Shown one piece after another: positions 53,634-62,055 of a stretch of DNA of 64,000 bases; positions within the stretch are counted from its first letter, which is position 1, and each line of letters starts with the position of its first letter. Location: positions 2,480,001 to 2,544,000 of the forward strand of contig NZ_CP038492.1 in NCBI RefSeq assembly GCF_004751985.1. The letters are read 5' to 3'. The translations under genes and the position numbers were made by a program. The notes under the pieces are model-generated. The model was not told the origin of the DNA. It worked only from the letters and a program-made list of their open reading frames with translations, and did not search any database. The DNA comes from Rhodophyticola sp. CCM32. GTDB taxonomy: Bacteria > Pseudomonadota > Alphaproteobacteria > Rhodobacterales > Rhodobacteraceae.

Positions 53634-54677
53634 CTATGTCAGCTCAGGTTTCGATTGAGAGCCTGCGCCATCCTGCGCGCCCTCATGGGCGGGAATGAGA
53701 ATCGTTTTGGGCGCAAGGGGCCGACCAAGGCGAATATCTTCAAAGGCCTGCCCGCCCTCTGCCAGGGGGCGGGTTTCCGTCCAGTCGAGCGCGCCAAGAC
53801 GCCCGTCGAAAATCGCCTGTGCGGTTTGCCGGAAATCCTCGGCGGTATAGGTATAGGTGCCGATAAAGGTGATCTCCTGAAGCGTCATCCGCCGGATATC
53901 CAGACCATCTGTCGCCTCCCCCAGCCCGATATGCACGATCACCCCGCCCGGGCGCGCATGGGCCGAGGCGATGGCCCGTGTCCCGGCGAAACCGACACCA
54001 TCCACCACCATGTCAAACATGTCAGATATATGCAGCCCGTCTGAACCCATCACATGCTGGCTGCATCTCTGCTCAAGAAAGGCGCGGCGATCGGGGTTGG
54101 CTTCCAGCATGGTCACATCGCTCACACCCTGCGCCTTCAGGCTTAGCGCCGCGCCAAGCCCGATGGCCCCGCCGCCGATGACAAGCGCCGTCAGGCCTTT
54201 ATCTGCGACGCCCAGCGCCATCTTTCCCAAACGCACCCCATGCCATCCGCAGGCGATGGGTTCGGCCAGCGCCGCCTTTTCCAGAGACACATCCCCCGGC
54301 ACCGGCACCAGATTTCCCGGCGGCATCGCCACCCATTCCGCAAACGCCCCCTCCCGCGGCGGCATCGAGATGATCTGGCGCGTCGCGCACAGATTGTCGG
54401 CCCCTGCCTTGCAGGCCGCACAGATACCGCAGGTCACAAGCGGGTTCACGGTCACCCGCATCCCGTCGCGCGGGCCGCCTGTGATGACGCCCGCCGCCTC
54501 ATGGCCCAGGATCAGCGGCGCTGGCCTGCGCTCGTCATGGCCCAGATAGGCATGCATGTCCGAACCGCAGATACCCACGGTTTCCACCCGCAGCAGTTCT
54601 TCGCCCGCGCGCGGCTCCGGGTCGGGCATATCGCGGTATTCCAGCGATTTCGATCCGGTATAGACAAGCGCTTTCAT
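53634..54677 (-). CDS. Zinc-dependent medium-chain alcohol dehydrogenase
   Basis: MDR-family dehydrogenase, 347 residues. Catalytic zinc: 'GICGSDMHAYLG' and 'GHEAAG'. Structural zinc: four cysteines in 'CGICAACKAGADNLC'. NAD motif: 'VIGGGAIGLGAAL'. It overlaps the SDR gene by four bases and follows it in the HpsN2 operon. In DHPS pathways a comparable alcohol dehydrogenase (HpsO/HpsP role) equilibrates the enantiomers through a 2-keto intermediate, a role plausible here (inference). Confidence 0.9.
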   Translation of the reverse strand: MKALVYTGSKSLEYRDMPDPEPRAGEELLRVETVGICGSDMHAYLGHDERRPAPLILGHEAAGVITGGPRDGMRVTVNPLVTCGICAACKAGADNLCATRQIISMPPREGAFAEWVAMPPGNLVPVPGDVSLEKAALAEPIACGWHGVRLGKMALGVADKGLTALVIGGGAIGLGAALSLKAQGVSDVTMLEANPDRRAFLEQRCSQHVMGSDGLHISDMFDMVVDGVGFAGTRAIASAHARPGGVIVHIGLGEATDGLDIRRMTLQEITFIGTYTYTAEDFRQTAQAIFDGRLGALDWTETRPLAEGGQAFEDIRLGRPLAPKTILIPAHEGAQDGAGSQSKPELT

Positions 54678-55444
54678 TTGGCGGTGAACCCCCCGTCAAC
54701 CATCAGAACCTGCCCTGTCACATAGGCCGAAGCCTCGGAACACAGGAACAGAAGCGGCCCGTCGATATCCTGCATCTCGCCGTTCCGCCCGATACAGGTC
54801 TGCGCGGCATTGCGCGCCAGACGGTCCGGGTCGGCAAACACCGCCTCGGTCAGCTCAGTAGGGAAAAACCCGGGCCCGATGGCGTTTGCATTGATCCCGT
54901 GGGGCGACCAGGCTTCGGCCATGGCCCGGGTCAATTGCGCGATCCCGCCCTTGGAGGCGCCATAGGACAGCCCGCCGGGAAAGGCGCGGCTGCTTTGCAG
55001 CGAGGCGAAATTGACAATGCGACCCCAGCCCTGTTTTTTCATCGCAGGCACAAAGGCCTGGCTTAGAAAGAACGGTGTGGCCAGATTGAGGTTAAGGGTG
55101 GTGTCCCATCCCTCCGCGCTGACCTCATCGGCCTGTTCGCGGGTGTTGATCCCGGCGGCATGCACGATGATATCGGGCGGGCCATTGAGGCCCGCAACGC
55201 GGCTGGCAAGTTCGGGCAGGCTTGCCCGGTCTGTCAGATCCCAGGCAATCGCGGCAGCGCGGCCCCCGGTGGTGCTGACCCAGTCATTCAATGCCTCAGC
55301 CCGGCGGGCGATGCCAACAACATTGGCCCCGGCCCCGGCCAGCACCGTGGCCGCGCGGCGGCCAAGCCCGGCGCTTGCCCCGGTCACGCAGGCGGTTTTG
55401 CCGGACAGGTCGAACAGGGGCGTTATGGCAGATGGCTCAGCCAT
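54674..55444 (-). CDS. Short-chain dehydrogenase/reductase (SDR)
   Basis: Classical SDR of 256 residues with T-G-A-S-A-G-L-G and catalytic Y-G-A-S-K, both intact, and the 'NAIGPGFFPTE' segment typical of gluconate-5-dehydrogenase-like SDRs. Start 55444 (MAEPSAITPLF) overlaps the hpsN-like stop by eight bases; a longer in-frame reading is a shadow. With the neighbouring alcohol dehydrogenase it could interconvert R and S forms of a hydroxysulfonate (HpsO/HpsP pair, inference). Confidence 0.9.
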   Translation of the reverse strand: MAEPSAITPLFDLSGKTACVTGASAGLGRRAATVLAGAGANVVGIARRAEALNDWVSTTGGRAAAIAWDLTDRASLPELASRVAGLNGPPDIIVHAAGINTREQADEVSAEGWDTTLNLNLATPFFLSQAFVPAMKKQGWGRIVNFASLQSSRAFPGGLSYGASKGGIAQLTRAMAEAWSPHGINANAIGPGFFPTELTEAVFADPDRLARNAAQTCIGRNGEMQDIDGPLLFLCSEASAYVTGQVLMVDGGFTAK

Positions 55445-56744
55445 TTGCCGACAGATCAAAGGTTTCATCGGGGAAATATTTGGCCAGACGGATATCGGCG
55501 GTGCGGGCATGCCCCTCCATCCCTTCCAGCCGGGAAATCCGCGCGGTGGCTTCGGCAACCGGTTTGGCACCGGCCTGGGTGGCCCGCTGCCAGGTGACGA
55601 TCTTCATGTATTTATGTACTGACAGACCGCCGGTGTAAGACGCGGCCCCCGAAGTCGGCAGCACATGGTTGGTGCCCGAGGCCTTGTCACCAAAGGCCAC
55701 GGTTGTCTCTTCCCCCAGAAACAGAGAGCCATAACAGCTTAGCCGGGTCAGCCACCAATCCAGATCATCGGCCTGTACGGTCAGATGCTCGGGCGCGTAA
55801 TTGTCAGACGTGGCGGCCATCTCTTCGCGGTCGCCACACAGGATCACCTCGGCATAGTCACGCCAGGCCGCTTCGGCACTTTGGCGGTTCACCTCGGGCA
55901 GGTCGGCAATCAGGTGCGGCACCAGGCCCATCACCTCTTCGGCAAGCGCCCTGGTATCGGTCACCAGCCAGACAGGTGAATTATAGCCATGTTCCGCCTG
56001 CCCCACCAGATCGGTGGCCACAACTCTGGCATCCGCGTTGGCATCGGCCAGGATCAGACTGTCGGTCGGGCCTGCGATCATGTCGATGCCCACACGGCCA
56101 AACAGAAAGCGTTTCGCCTCGGCCACGAACTGATTGCCGGGGCCGACCAGAATATTTGCCTTGGGCAACCCGAACAGGCCGAACGTCATTGCCGCAACGC
56201 CCTGCACGCCACCCATGGCCATAATCGTATCGGCCCCGGCAATATGCGCCGCATAGACAATGGCCGGCGCAATGCCGACCCCGGGGCGGGGCGGCGAACA
56301 GGCCACGATATGATCGCAACCCGCCACCTTGGCGGTGGTGACCGTCATGATTGCGCTGGCAATATGGCTATAGCGCCCGCCCGGCACATAGCAGCCCGCC
56401 GCACGGCAGGGGATGCTTTTCTGACCTGCGATCAGCCCCGGCACGACCTCAACCTCGATATCCTTCAGGGTTTCCTTCTGCGCCTCTGCAAAACGGCGCA
56501 CATTGCCCTGCGCAAAGCGGATATCGGCCTTAAGCTTGTCGGGCACCAGATCACAGGCCGCCGCGATATCCTCCGCGCTCAACAGGATCGGGCCATCGTA
56601 TTTGTCGAACTTCGCCGCATAATCCAGCGCCGTCTGATCGCCACCCGCTTCGATGTCCTCCAATATCTTGCGCACCGTTTCATGCACGTCAGACGCATCG
56701 CTGCGCGAGGTCAGAGTTGCTTTTTTCAGATACTCGATAGACAT
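55437..56744 (-). CDS. hpsN: Sulfopropanediol 3-dehydrogenase-like (HpsN), copy 2
   Basis: HisD-fold dehydrogenase, 435 residues, similar along its whole length to copy 1, with the same 'GQAEHGYNSPVWLVT' and 'APEHLTVQ' segments. It follows the TRAP permease gene by 18 bases and overlaps the SDR gene by eight. The setting (TRAP importer, HpsN, SDR, alcohol dehydrogenase) matches the DHPS loci described in other Proteobacteria. Two copies with different importers in convergent operons suggest distinct substrates or regulation. Confidence 0.87.
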   Translation of the reverse strand: MSIEYLKKATLTSRSDASDVHETVRKILEDIEAGGDQTALDYAAKFDKYDGPILLSAEDIAAACDLVPDKLKADIRFAQGNVRRFAEAQKETLKDIEVEVVPGLIAGQKSIPCRAAGCYVPGGRYSHIASAIMTVTTAKVAGCDHIVACSPPRPGVGIAPAIVYAAHIAGADTIMAMGGVQGVAAMTFGLFGLPKANILVGPGNQFVAEAKRFLFGRVGIDMIAGPTDSLILADANADARVVATDLVGQAEHGYNSPVWLVTDTRALAEEVMGLVPHLIADLPEVNRQSAEAAWRDYAEVILCGDREEMAATSDNYAPEHLTVQADDLDWWLTRLSCYGSLFLGEETTVAFGDKASGTNHVLPTSGAASYTGGLSVHKYMKIVTWQRATQAGAKPVAEATARISRLEGMEGHARTADIRLAKYFPDETFDLSANG

Positions 56745-56762
56745 CAGTCATTCCATTTCTGG

Positions 56763-58082
56763 TTAAGGGAGAAACGCGGTGGAGATCGCCGGCACATAGG
56801 CGATGAACAGCACCACAATCAGCATGCACAGCACGAAGGGCACGGCGCGCGCCGCAATCTTGAGGATGGATTCCCCCGTCAGCCCCGAAACGACAAAGAG
56901 GTTCAGCCCAAGCGGCGGTGTGATAAAGCCCACACCAAGGGCGGTGATCATCATGATGCTGAACTGAATCTCGTTCATGCCGATATTGTCAGCCAGCGGT
57001 TTCAGGATCGGCGCAAGGATCACGATATTCGGCGTCGTCTCCATCACGCATCCTGCGGCGATCAGGATGCCGATCATCATCAGGATCAGAAAGGCCGGGT
57101 TTTCGGTCACTGTGGTTGCCGAATACACAAAGCCCTGCGGCACGCCAAGAATGGCCAAAGCCTGGGCCAGCGGCAGCGAAAAGGCGATGATCGGCAGGAT
57201 GATCCCGTTGACCTTGGCCGAACTGATCAACATCGACGGAAAATCAGACAGGCGCAGCGTGCCAAGGATGAACCCCATCGCGATGGTCACCACCACTGCC
57301 GTGGCCCCGGCCTCGGTCGGGGTCAGGCGGCCCGAAAAGATACCGTAAAAGATGATGCCCGGCACGATAAACGCATACCAGCCCGATTTCAGCGCCCCCC
57401 CAAGATTGGCAAGCCATTCCCGCAAGGTCATCAACCCGCCGCCCTCGTAAGCGTAAAGACGATTCATGATGATGTTGGTGATCAGGATCGCCAGCAGGAT
57501 CGAAAGGCCCGGGATCACAGCCGCCAGAAACAGGGTGGAGGCGGAAATGCCCAGCACCAGACCCACGATGATATAGGCAATCGACGGCGGGATCAGGATA
57601 CCGGTACAGGCCCCGGCAGCCACCAGCGCACAGGCATAGGGCCGGGGGTAACCGCTTTCGACCAGACGGTCGATGGTCATCCGGCCCACCGCCGCAGCAC
57701 CCGCCGCGTCCGAGCCCGAGATCGCCGCGAACATGCCGCAGACCAGCACGGTCGCCGATCCGAAGCCGCCCTTCGCCCAACAGGTCAGCGCCTCTGCCAC
57801 ATCCAGGAATTTCCGGCTGAGCCCGGTGCGCACCAGCACATCACCGGTCAGAATAAAGAGCGGCACCGCGGTCAGCGCGAAGGCGTCAATGCCGTCAAAC
57901 AGGCTTTCCCCCACCAGCGCGAGCGGAAGCGCGCCGGACATCAGCAGCATGACAATGGCCGCCGCCCCGATTGCCGCCCAGACCGGAACCGCAAGGGCCA
58001 CCAGCACGACAAACAGAATGACCGAGGTGTAAAAATCCCAGCCCAGCACAACCGGCTGATTTTGAAGCTGATTCCAAAGCAT
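56763..58082 (-). CDS. TRAP transporter large permease (DctM type)
   Basis: Channel subunit, 439 residues, with about twelve spans. 'AISGSDAAGAAAVGRMTIDRL' (shortened here to the core 'SGSDAAGAAAVGRM') and 'GFITPPLGLNLFVVSGL' are DctM marks. Belongs to the HpsN2 operon, 11 bases after the small permease. Probable importer of a C3 sulfonate (inference from context, HpsKLM analogue). Confidence 0.93.
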   Translation of the reverse strand: MLWNQLQNQPVVLGWDFYTSVILFVVLVALAVPVWAAIGAAAIVMLLMSGALPLALVGESLFDGIDAFALTAVPLFILTGDVLVRTGLSRKFLDVAEALTCWAKGGFGSATVLVCGMFAAISGSDAAGAAAVGRMTIDRLVESGYPRPYACALVAAGACTGILIPPSIAYIIVGLVLGISASTLFLAAVIPGLSILLAILITNIIMNRLYAYEGGGLMTLREWLANLGGALKSGWYAFIVPGIIFYGIFSGRLTPTEAGATAVVVTIAMGFILGTLRLSDFPSMLISSAKVNGIILPIIAFSLPLAQALAILGVPQGFVYSATTVTENPAFLILMMIGILIAAGCVMETTPNIVILAPILKPLADNIGMNEIQFSIMMITALGVGFITPPLGLNLFVVSGLTGESILKIAARAVPFVLCMLIVVLFIAYVPAISTAFLP

Positions 58083-58093
58083 CGCCCGCCCCC

Positions 58094-58609
58094 TCAGTCA
58101 AAGAGCTTGTCGCCTTCGTAGACGTCCACACCGTCACGAAGGGATTGAAGATCGCGCCAAAGCGATTGCAGAAGACGCAGGATAAGCAATGTGAACCCGA
58201 TCGGCACCGCCATCAGAAACCACACCATGGACACCCGCAAACCATGGCTGACCGATCCGTATTCGGCCGACACCGCGACCGTTTCAAACGACCAGTAAAC
58301 CGCGATGAAAGACACCGCCAGCATCACCAGATCGCCAAATATATAGAGGATCGCCTTGGGACGCCGCCCAAGATAATGCATCAGCACATCAATGCGGATA
58401 TGAGCCCGTTCCTTGACCGCCGCCGAGGCGCCAAGCCAGGCCAGATAAATGAAACAATAGCGAACAATCTCTTCCCCCCAGATCGAGGAATACGAGAAGA
58501 TTTCGCGCCGCAGCACTTCGACGGCCATGGTGACAACAAGCATGACGTAGAAAACCAGAAGCGCCCAGGTCTCTGCATTCTTGTCCAGTATTTTCAGAAA
58601 TCTCGGCAT
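58094..58609 (-). CDS. TRAP transporter small permease (DctQ type)
   Basis: Four-helix membrane subunit, 171 residues. The 'KERAHIRIDVLMHYLG' segment between helices 2 and 3 is the usual DctQ motif. It lies between receptor and channel genes of the HpsN2 operon. Complete, with no anomalies. Confidence 0.9.
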   Translation of the reverse strand: MPRFLKILDKNAETWALLVFYVMLVVTMAVEVLRREIFSYSSIWGEEIVRYCFIYLAWLGASAAVKERAHIRIDVLMHYLGRRPKAILYIFGDLVMLAVSFIAVYWSFETVAVSAEYGSVSHGLRVSMVWFLMAVPIGFTLLILRLLQSLWRDLQSLRDGVDVYEGDKLFD

Positions 58610-58693
58610 AGGGTCCTCGCGAACTGGCCAGTATTCCAGCAGTGCTGTTCATGACAGCGCATAGAATGTTCCGAAAAAAGAGGGTGAGAATGA

Positions 58694-58715
58694 CCGGCGG
58701 CATCTGCGCCGCCGG
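58694..58715 (-). promoter_or_regulatory. Hairpin after TRAP binding-protein gene
   Basis: CCGGCGGC (58694-58701) pairs perfectly with GCCGCCGG (58708-58715) across a six-base loop, in the 120-base gap after the receptor gene on the minus strand. It is the fifth importer operon here with such a structure. Confidence 0.55.
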
Positions 58716-58729
58716 CCAAAACACGCAAC

Positions 58730-59877
58730 TCAGGCGTCGTGGACGTAGTACCGGCCCATCGTGCCTGCAGCCTCTTCAAGGGCCGCGAATGTGTCCATGG
58801 ACCCGGCAAGATCAACCTTGAACTGATCCCAGTCCGGCAGCTGATACCCGCCAACCGCCTGCCATTCGGCCAGTTGATCCGCGCTAAGCGAATGGAACTC
58901 AACACCCGAGGACGCCAGTTGCGCCATCGCATAGGATCGTGCCGCCGGAACCTTCGCCAGGTTTTGCTGCGCCGTGATTTCAGAAGCGAATTCGATGCCT
59001 TCCTGCACATCACCGGGCAGGGAATCGAACCATTCCAGATTGCAGGAATAAACCTGACTGTCCGGCACCGCCTGGGTAAAGGTCACATGGCTGAGTAATT
59101 CGCCGAAGCCAAAGACATGCAGCGCGCCAACCGCCGGGTCCAGCGCATCTGCAACACCCTGGCTGATCGCCGCCGGGGTTTCACCCCAGGCCACCGGCGT
59201 CGGGTTGGCGCCAACCATACGGTAATATTGCTGCAACATCTGCGAGCCGGGAACGCGGAACTTGACGCCATCCAGATCCGCGGGGTCAGAACCGGGCCGG
59301 GGCCGCCGCGCCGCACCGCAACAACCCGCGGGTCGATAACGATATAAAGCAGTGCCTTGAAGTTGTTGGCCTCGATCCGCGGGTTCACCTCTGTCTTCCA
59401 GGCATCGGATGTGACCAGATTGGTGAACCGCTGATTGGAGCCGCAGAAATAAGGCAGGTTGATCAGATCAACCGCCGATGCGAAGGGCGCAAAGTTCGAC
59501 AGGGAATGCTGTGCCACCTGAATCGTGCCGGTCTGAACCCGCTGTGCAAGCGCACCGCCCGCCCCAAGCTGACCGCCCGGTGCAAGACGCACATAGACCT
59601 TGCCGTTGGTGGCGTTCTGGATGTTCTCTTTCAGGTCAAGCTGCATGATCGGATAGCTGCGCGAGGCACCCAGAACATAGGCCGTGGCCAGGGTCATGAT
59701 GTGATCCGCGGCGTTTTCACGATCCCGCTCTTCCGTGGCGGTCTGGGCTGCGGCCTCTGACGACCACAACATGCCGCTGGCACCCGCAACCATCGCAGCC
59801 GTAAAGCCGCCTGTGCCGGCCAGTTTCAGGAAATTCCGCCGCTCGGCGGATTTCACTTCCTTGAGGTCTTTGTCCAA
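58730..59877 (-). pseudogene. TRAP transporter substrate-binding protein (DctP type), frameshifted
   Basis: Receptor of the HpsN2-linked TRAP importer, broken in two frames. The 5' part begins at 59877 with a twin-arginine signal (ERRNFLKLAGTGG) and keeps similarity to about 'VVAVRRGG'. The 3' part resumes in another frame with 'DPADLDGVKFRVPGSQM' and runs to 58730. One missing base in the GC-rich stretch 59290-59310 explains it. The gene would be about 375 residues if whole. Since the rest of the operon is intact, a sequencing or assembly error is as likely as real loss. Confidence 0.85.
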
Positions 59878-59896
59878 TAGTCTTCCTCCCTAGAGC

Positions 59897-60085
59897 TTAT
59901 TCACCGCTGCTGTTGTTTTTTTCAGCGGCCTCCTTGCCAAGTATCGCAACGACGAAACCGATCACCGCCGCAAACAGAACCAGCATTTCACCGACATCTC
60001 CCAAAAACCTTTCAGCCCCCATCGAGCCAAGCGCCACGTTCAGCGTGAAGATCGCAAACAAAACCGCAGCGGCAAGTAGGGGCAT
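59897..60085 (-). CDS. Small membrane protein of unknown function
   Basis: A 62-residue protein with two hydrophobic segments (about residues 2-20 and 32-50) and a charged C-terminus (GKEAAEKNNSSGE). It is the first gene after the LacI operators on the minus strand, 19 bases before the TRAP receptor gene, so it is probably part of that operon. I do not recognise a family; a small accessory of the TRAP importer is possible. Confidence 0.6.
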   Translation of the reverse strand: MPLLAAAVLFAIFTLNVALGSMGAERFLGDVGEMLVLFAAVIGFVVAILGKEAAEKNNSSGE

Positions 60086-60123
60086 GAAACAGTCACTTTT
60101 TGTCAGAATGTGATTCCCGAGTG

Positions 60124-60141
60124 AATGTAAGCGCTTACATT
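60124..60141. promoter_or_regulatory. LacI-type operator 1
   Basis: AATGTAAGCGCTTACATT is a perfect 18-bp palindrome with the central CG of LacI/GalR operators. It lies 39 bases upstream of the small membrane protein gene (minus) and 74 bases before the divergent LacI gene. Confidence 0.85.
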
Positions 60142-60145
60142 TTTA

Positions 60146-60163
60146 TTTGCAAGCGCTTACATT
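60146..60163. promoter_or_regulatory. LacI-type operator 2
   Basis: TTTGCAAGCGCTTACATT is a near-copy of operator 1, matching it at 16 of 18 positions. The two centres are 22 bp apart, about two helical turns, so two dimers or a tetramer could bind on one face. Confidence 0.8.
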
Positions 60164-60214
60164 CCGCTGTGCTTTGATGTTACTCTTCAGCATATTGATA
60201 AGGATGACACCAAC

Positions 60215-61309
60215 ATGGCCCGCCAGATACCCGGGATCAAAGGGGGCGAAACGACAGGCCGATCCGTGGTCCCGACACTTGATGATGTGGCGCAGCATGC
60301 CAATGTGTCGACGGCCACCGTATCGCGCTGCCTGAACTATCCTGACCGGGTTGTGGAAAAGACGCGATCCCGCGTTATGGCCGCCATTCACGAGTTGGGG
60401 TATTCCCCCAATTTCGGAGCCCGGGCGCTGGCGGTGCGGCGCACAAACACCATCGGGGCCATTATTCCAACAATGGAAAATGCTGTTTTTGCCCGTGGCA
60501 TTCAGGCGTTTCAGGAAGAATTGCGTTCAAGCGGCGTTACCCTGCTGATCGCCAGTTCCTCTTACCGCGAGGATCTGGAAGAAGAACAGGTACGCACACT
60601 GGTCGCCCGCGGCGCCGATGGCCTGCTGTTAATCGGCTACCATCGCCGGGATGAAATTTACCGGTTTCTGGAAACCCAGGGGGTTCCCGCATTGATCACC
60701 TGGGCCTATGATCCGGACGCTCCGCAGATTTCCATCGGTTTTGACAACCGCCTGGCGATGATGACCCTGGCGCGGGAGGTTATTGCCCTCGGCCATCGCC
60801 AGATCGGCGTGATCTCGGCAGAGCAGGCTGGCAATGATCGCGCCAGTGAACGGGTGTTGGGCATTCGCGCCGCAATGGAAGAGGCCGGGCTGGACCCCGG
60901 AAGTCTGACCCTGATCGAAACCGAGTTTGGGATCGAACGGGGCGCTGACGCGTTTCATACGATGATGGCAGGCCCGACCAGGCCCACAGTTGTGATGTGC
61001 GGCAATGACGTGTTGGCGATTGGCGCTTTGGGCCGGGCCAAGAAAATGGGACTGCGCGTTCCCGATGACATCTCGATCACCGGGTTTGATGACATCGAGC
61101 TGGCGCGGACTGCCGACCCCGACCTGACAACGGTTCATGTCCCCCACCGTGAGATGGGGCGGGAGGCCGCCAGACTGCTTGTACGCATGGTCGCCGGGCA
61201 GACACAGAACAAAAGCATCGAGTTGAAAACCCAACGCTGCATGCGCAACACGCTTGGCTCTCCCGGCCCGGTCCGGGCCACGGGCAAAACAGCCAGGCAG
61301 ACCCCATAA
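60215..61309 (+). CDS. LacI-family transcriptional regulator
   Basis: LacI-type regulator, 364 residues. HTH 'LDDVAQHANVSTATVSRCLN' begins at about residue 27 after a longer than usual N-terminal tail; the hinge 'LGYSPNFGARALAV' and the sugar-binding-like sensor domain follow. It is divergent from the TRAP/HpsN2 operon with two palindromic operators between, so it is the likely repressor of both. It is unusual for sulfonate loci; GntR-, LysR- or IclR-type regulators are more often reported, which leaves open a sugar-like inducer. Confidence 0.93.
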   Translation: MARQIPGIKGGETTGRSVVPTLDDVAQHANVSTATVSRCLNYPDRVVEKTRSRVMAAIHELGYSPNFGARALAVRRTNTIGAIIPTMENAVFARGIQAFQEELRSSGVTLLIASSSYREDLEEEQVRTLVARGADGLLLIGYHRRDEIYRFLETQGVPALITWAYDPDAPQISIGFDNRLAMMTLAREVIALGHRQIGVISAEQAGNDRASERVLGIRAAMEEAGLDPGSLTLIETEFGIERGADAFHTMMAGPTRPTVVMCGNDVLAIGALGRAKKMGLRVPDDISITGFDDIELARTADPDLTTVHVPHREMGREAARLLVRMVAGQTQNKSIELKTQRCMRNTLGSPGPVRATGKTARQTP

Positions 61310-61365
61310 ATTCGGGCGACCCGTTTGAAGACCGCCGCAATATTGACACCAGACAGAGGGTATTC

Positions 61366-61770
61366 ATGTATAAGAAAATCATCGTGGCCATGGCGCTGGA
61401 TCATGGCATTGGCGCCAAAGCGCTGGACGTGGCGCGCAGCCTGAAAGCAGACGGTGGAGAGATATATGCCGTTCATGTTTATGAACCGCTTCAGGGTTCG
61501 GTCAGTGCGTTTGTCTCGGAAGAGGCGGTGAACAACGCCCTGCAAAAGGTCAAAGATGCCCTTGCGGAACGCACCCGTGACGCTGCCGATGTCGAGGGCG
61601 TATTGCTGAAAGGCCATTCCGGTCGTGCCATCGCCGATCATGCCCGGGAAGTGGGGGCAGATTGTATCATCATCGGATCTCACAAACCCGGTTTGCGCGA
61701 TTTCCTGATCGGCTCCACAGCGGCACGGGTCATGCGCCATGCCCATTGCTCGGTTCACCTGCTGCGTTAA
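61366..61770 (+). CDS. Universal stress protein (UspA family)
   Basis: A 134-residue UspA-fold protein. The C-terminal nucleotide-loop region 'IGSHKPGLRDFLIGSTAARV' resembles ATP-binding UspA proteins encoded beside TRAP importers (TeaD type), which modulate transport. It lies downstream of the LacI gene on the same strand and near the TRAP operon, so a similar role is possible (inference). A palindromic element starts at the base after its stop codon. Confidence 0.88.
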   Translation: MYKKIIVAMALDHGIGAKALDVARSLKADGGEIYAVHVYEPLQGSVSAFVSEEAVNNALQKVKDALAERTRDAADVEGVLLKGHSGRAIADHAREVGADCIIIGSHKPGLRDFLIGSTAARVMRHAHCSVHLLR

Positions 61771-61867
61771 AGCCTTTCGAGTTTTCATTGAGACATGATC
61801 ATCGCTTTTCGCGTTCGACCGAAGGGAGAGGCAGCGAACAAGCGATTCAATGTTAACTCGAAAGGCT
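61771..61867. repeat. Palindromic element with 13-bp inverted ends
   Basis: AGCCTTTCGAGTT (61771-61783) and AACTCGAAAGGCT (61855-61867) are perfect inverted repeats. Inside them CATTGA/TCAATG and ATCGCTT/AAGCGAT pair in the same nested order. The result is a 97-bp largely self-complementary element starting directly after the uspA stop. It may act as a terminator or be a small mobile element; no second copy was noticed in the window. Confidence 0.7.
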
Positions 61868-61926
61868 ATAGGCGGCGTGGCGATGGGTCATGCAGCCGCC
61901 GGGCCTATGATCTGCCCCCTTAAAGC

Positions 61927-62028
61927 ACCCTGCCTGAAACTTGAATCACAAATACCCTGCCACGCTTCGCGTTCTCGGGACATTTGTGATGCGCGATGTC
62001 TCAGGTTTAAGGCAGCATGCTGCAGGGT
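61927..62028. repeat. Palindromic repeat element, copy 2 (inverted)
   Basis: Reverse-complement copy of the element at 17445-17536, with only a few substitutions. It has an extra ten or so bases (around CATGCTGCAG, 62016-62025) within the right end, so the terminal repeat there is interrupted. Similarity begins at 61921 (TAAAGC). It lies between the uspA gene and the convergent GGDEF gene. Confidence 0.8.
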
Positions 62029-62055
62029 AACGTTTTGTCCAACGCATGTGCGGTT

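Noticed and set aside
49918..56744. Reading the two HisD-fold genes as histidine biosynthesis
   Set aside because: No other his gene is present, and both copies sit in operons with sulfonate-type importers, dehydrogenases and an exporter, so HpsN is favoured.
55989..58121. A 710-codon open frame on the plus strand
   Set aside because: It lies opposite the hpsN copy 2 and DctM genes. Its translation is rich in His, Arg, Asp and Gln with no domain, the usual antisense shadow in high-GC DNA.
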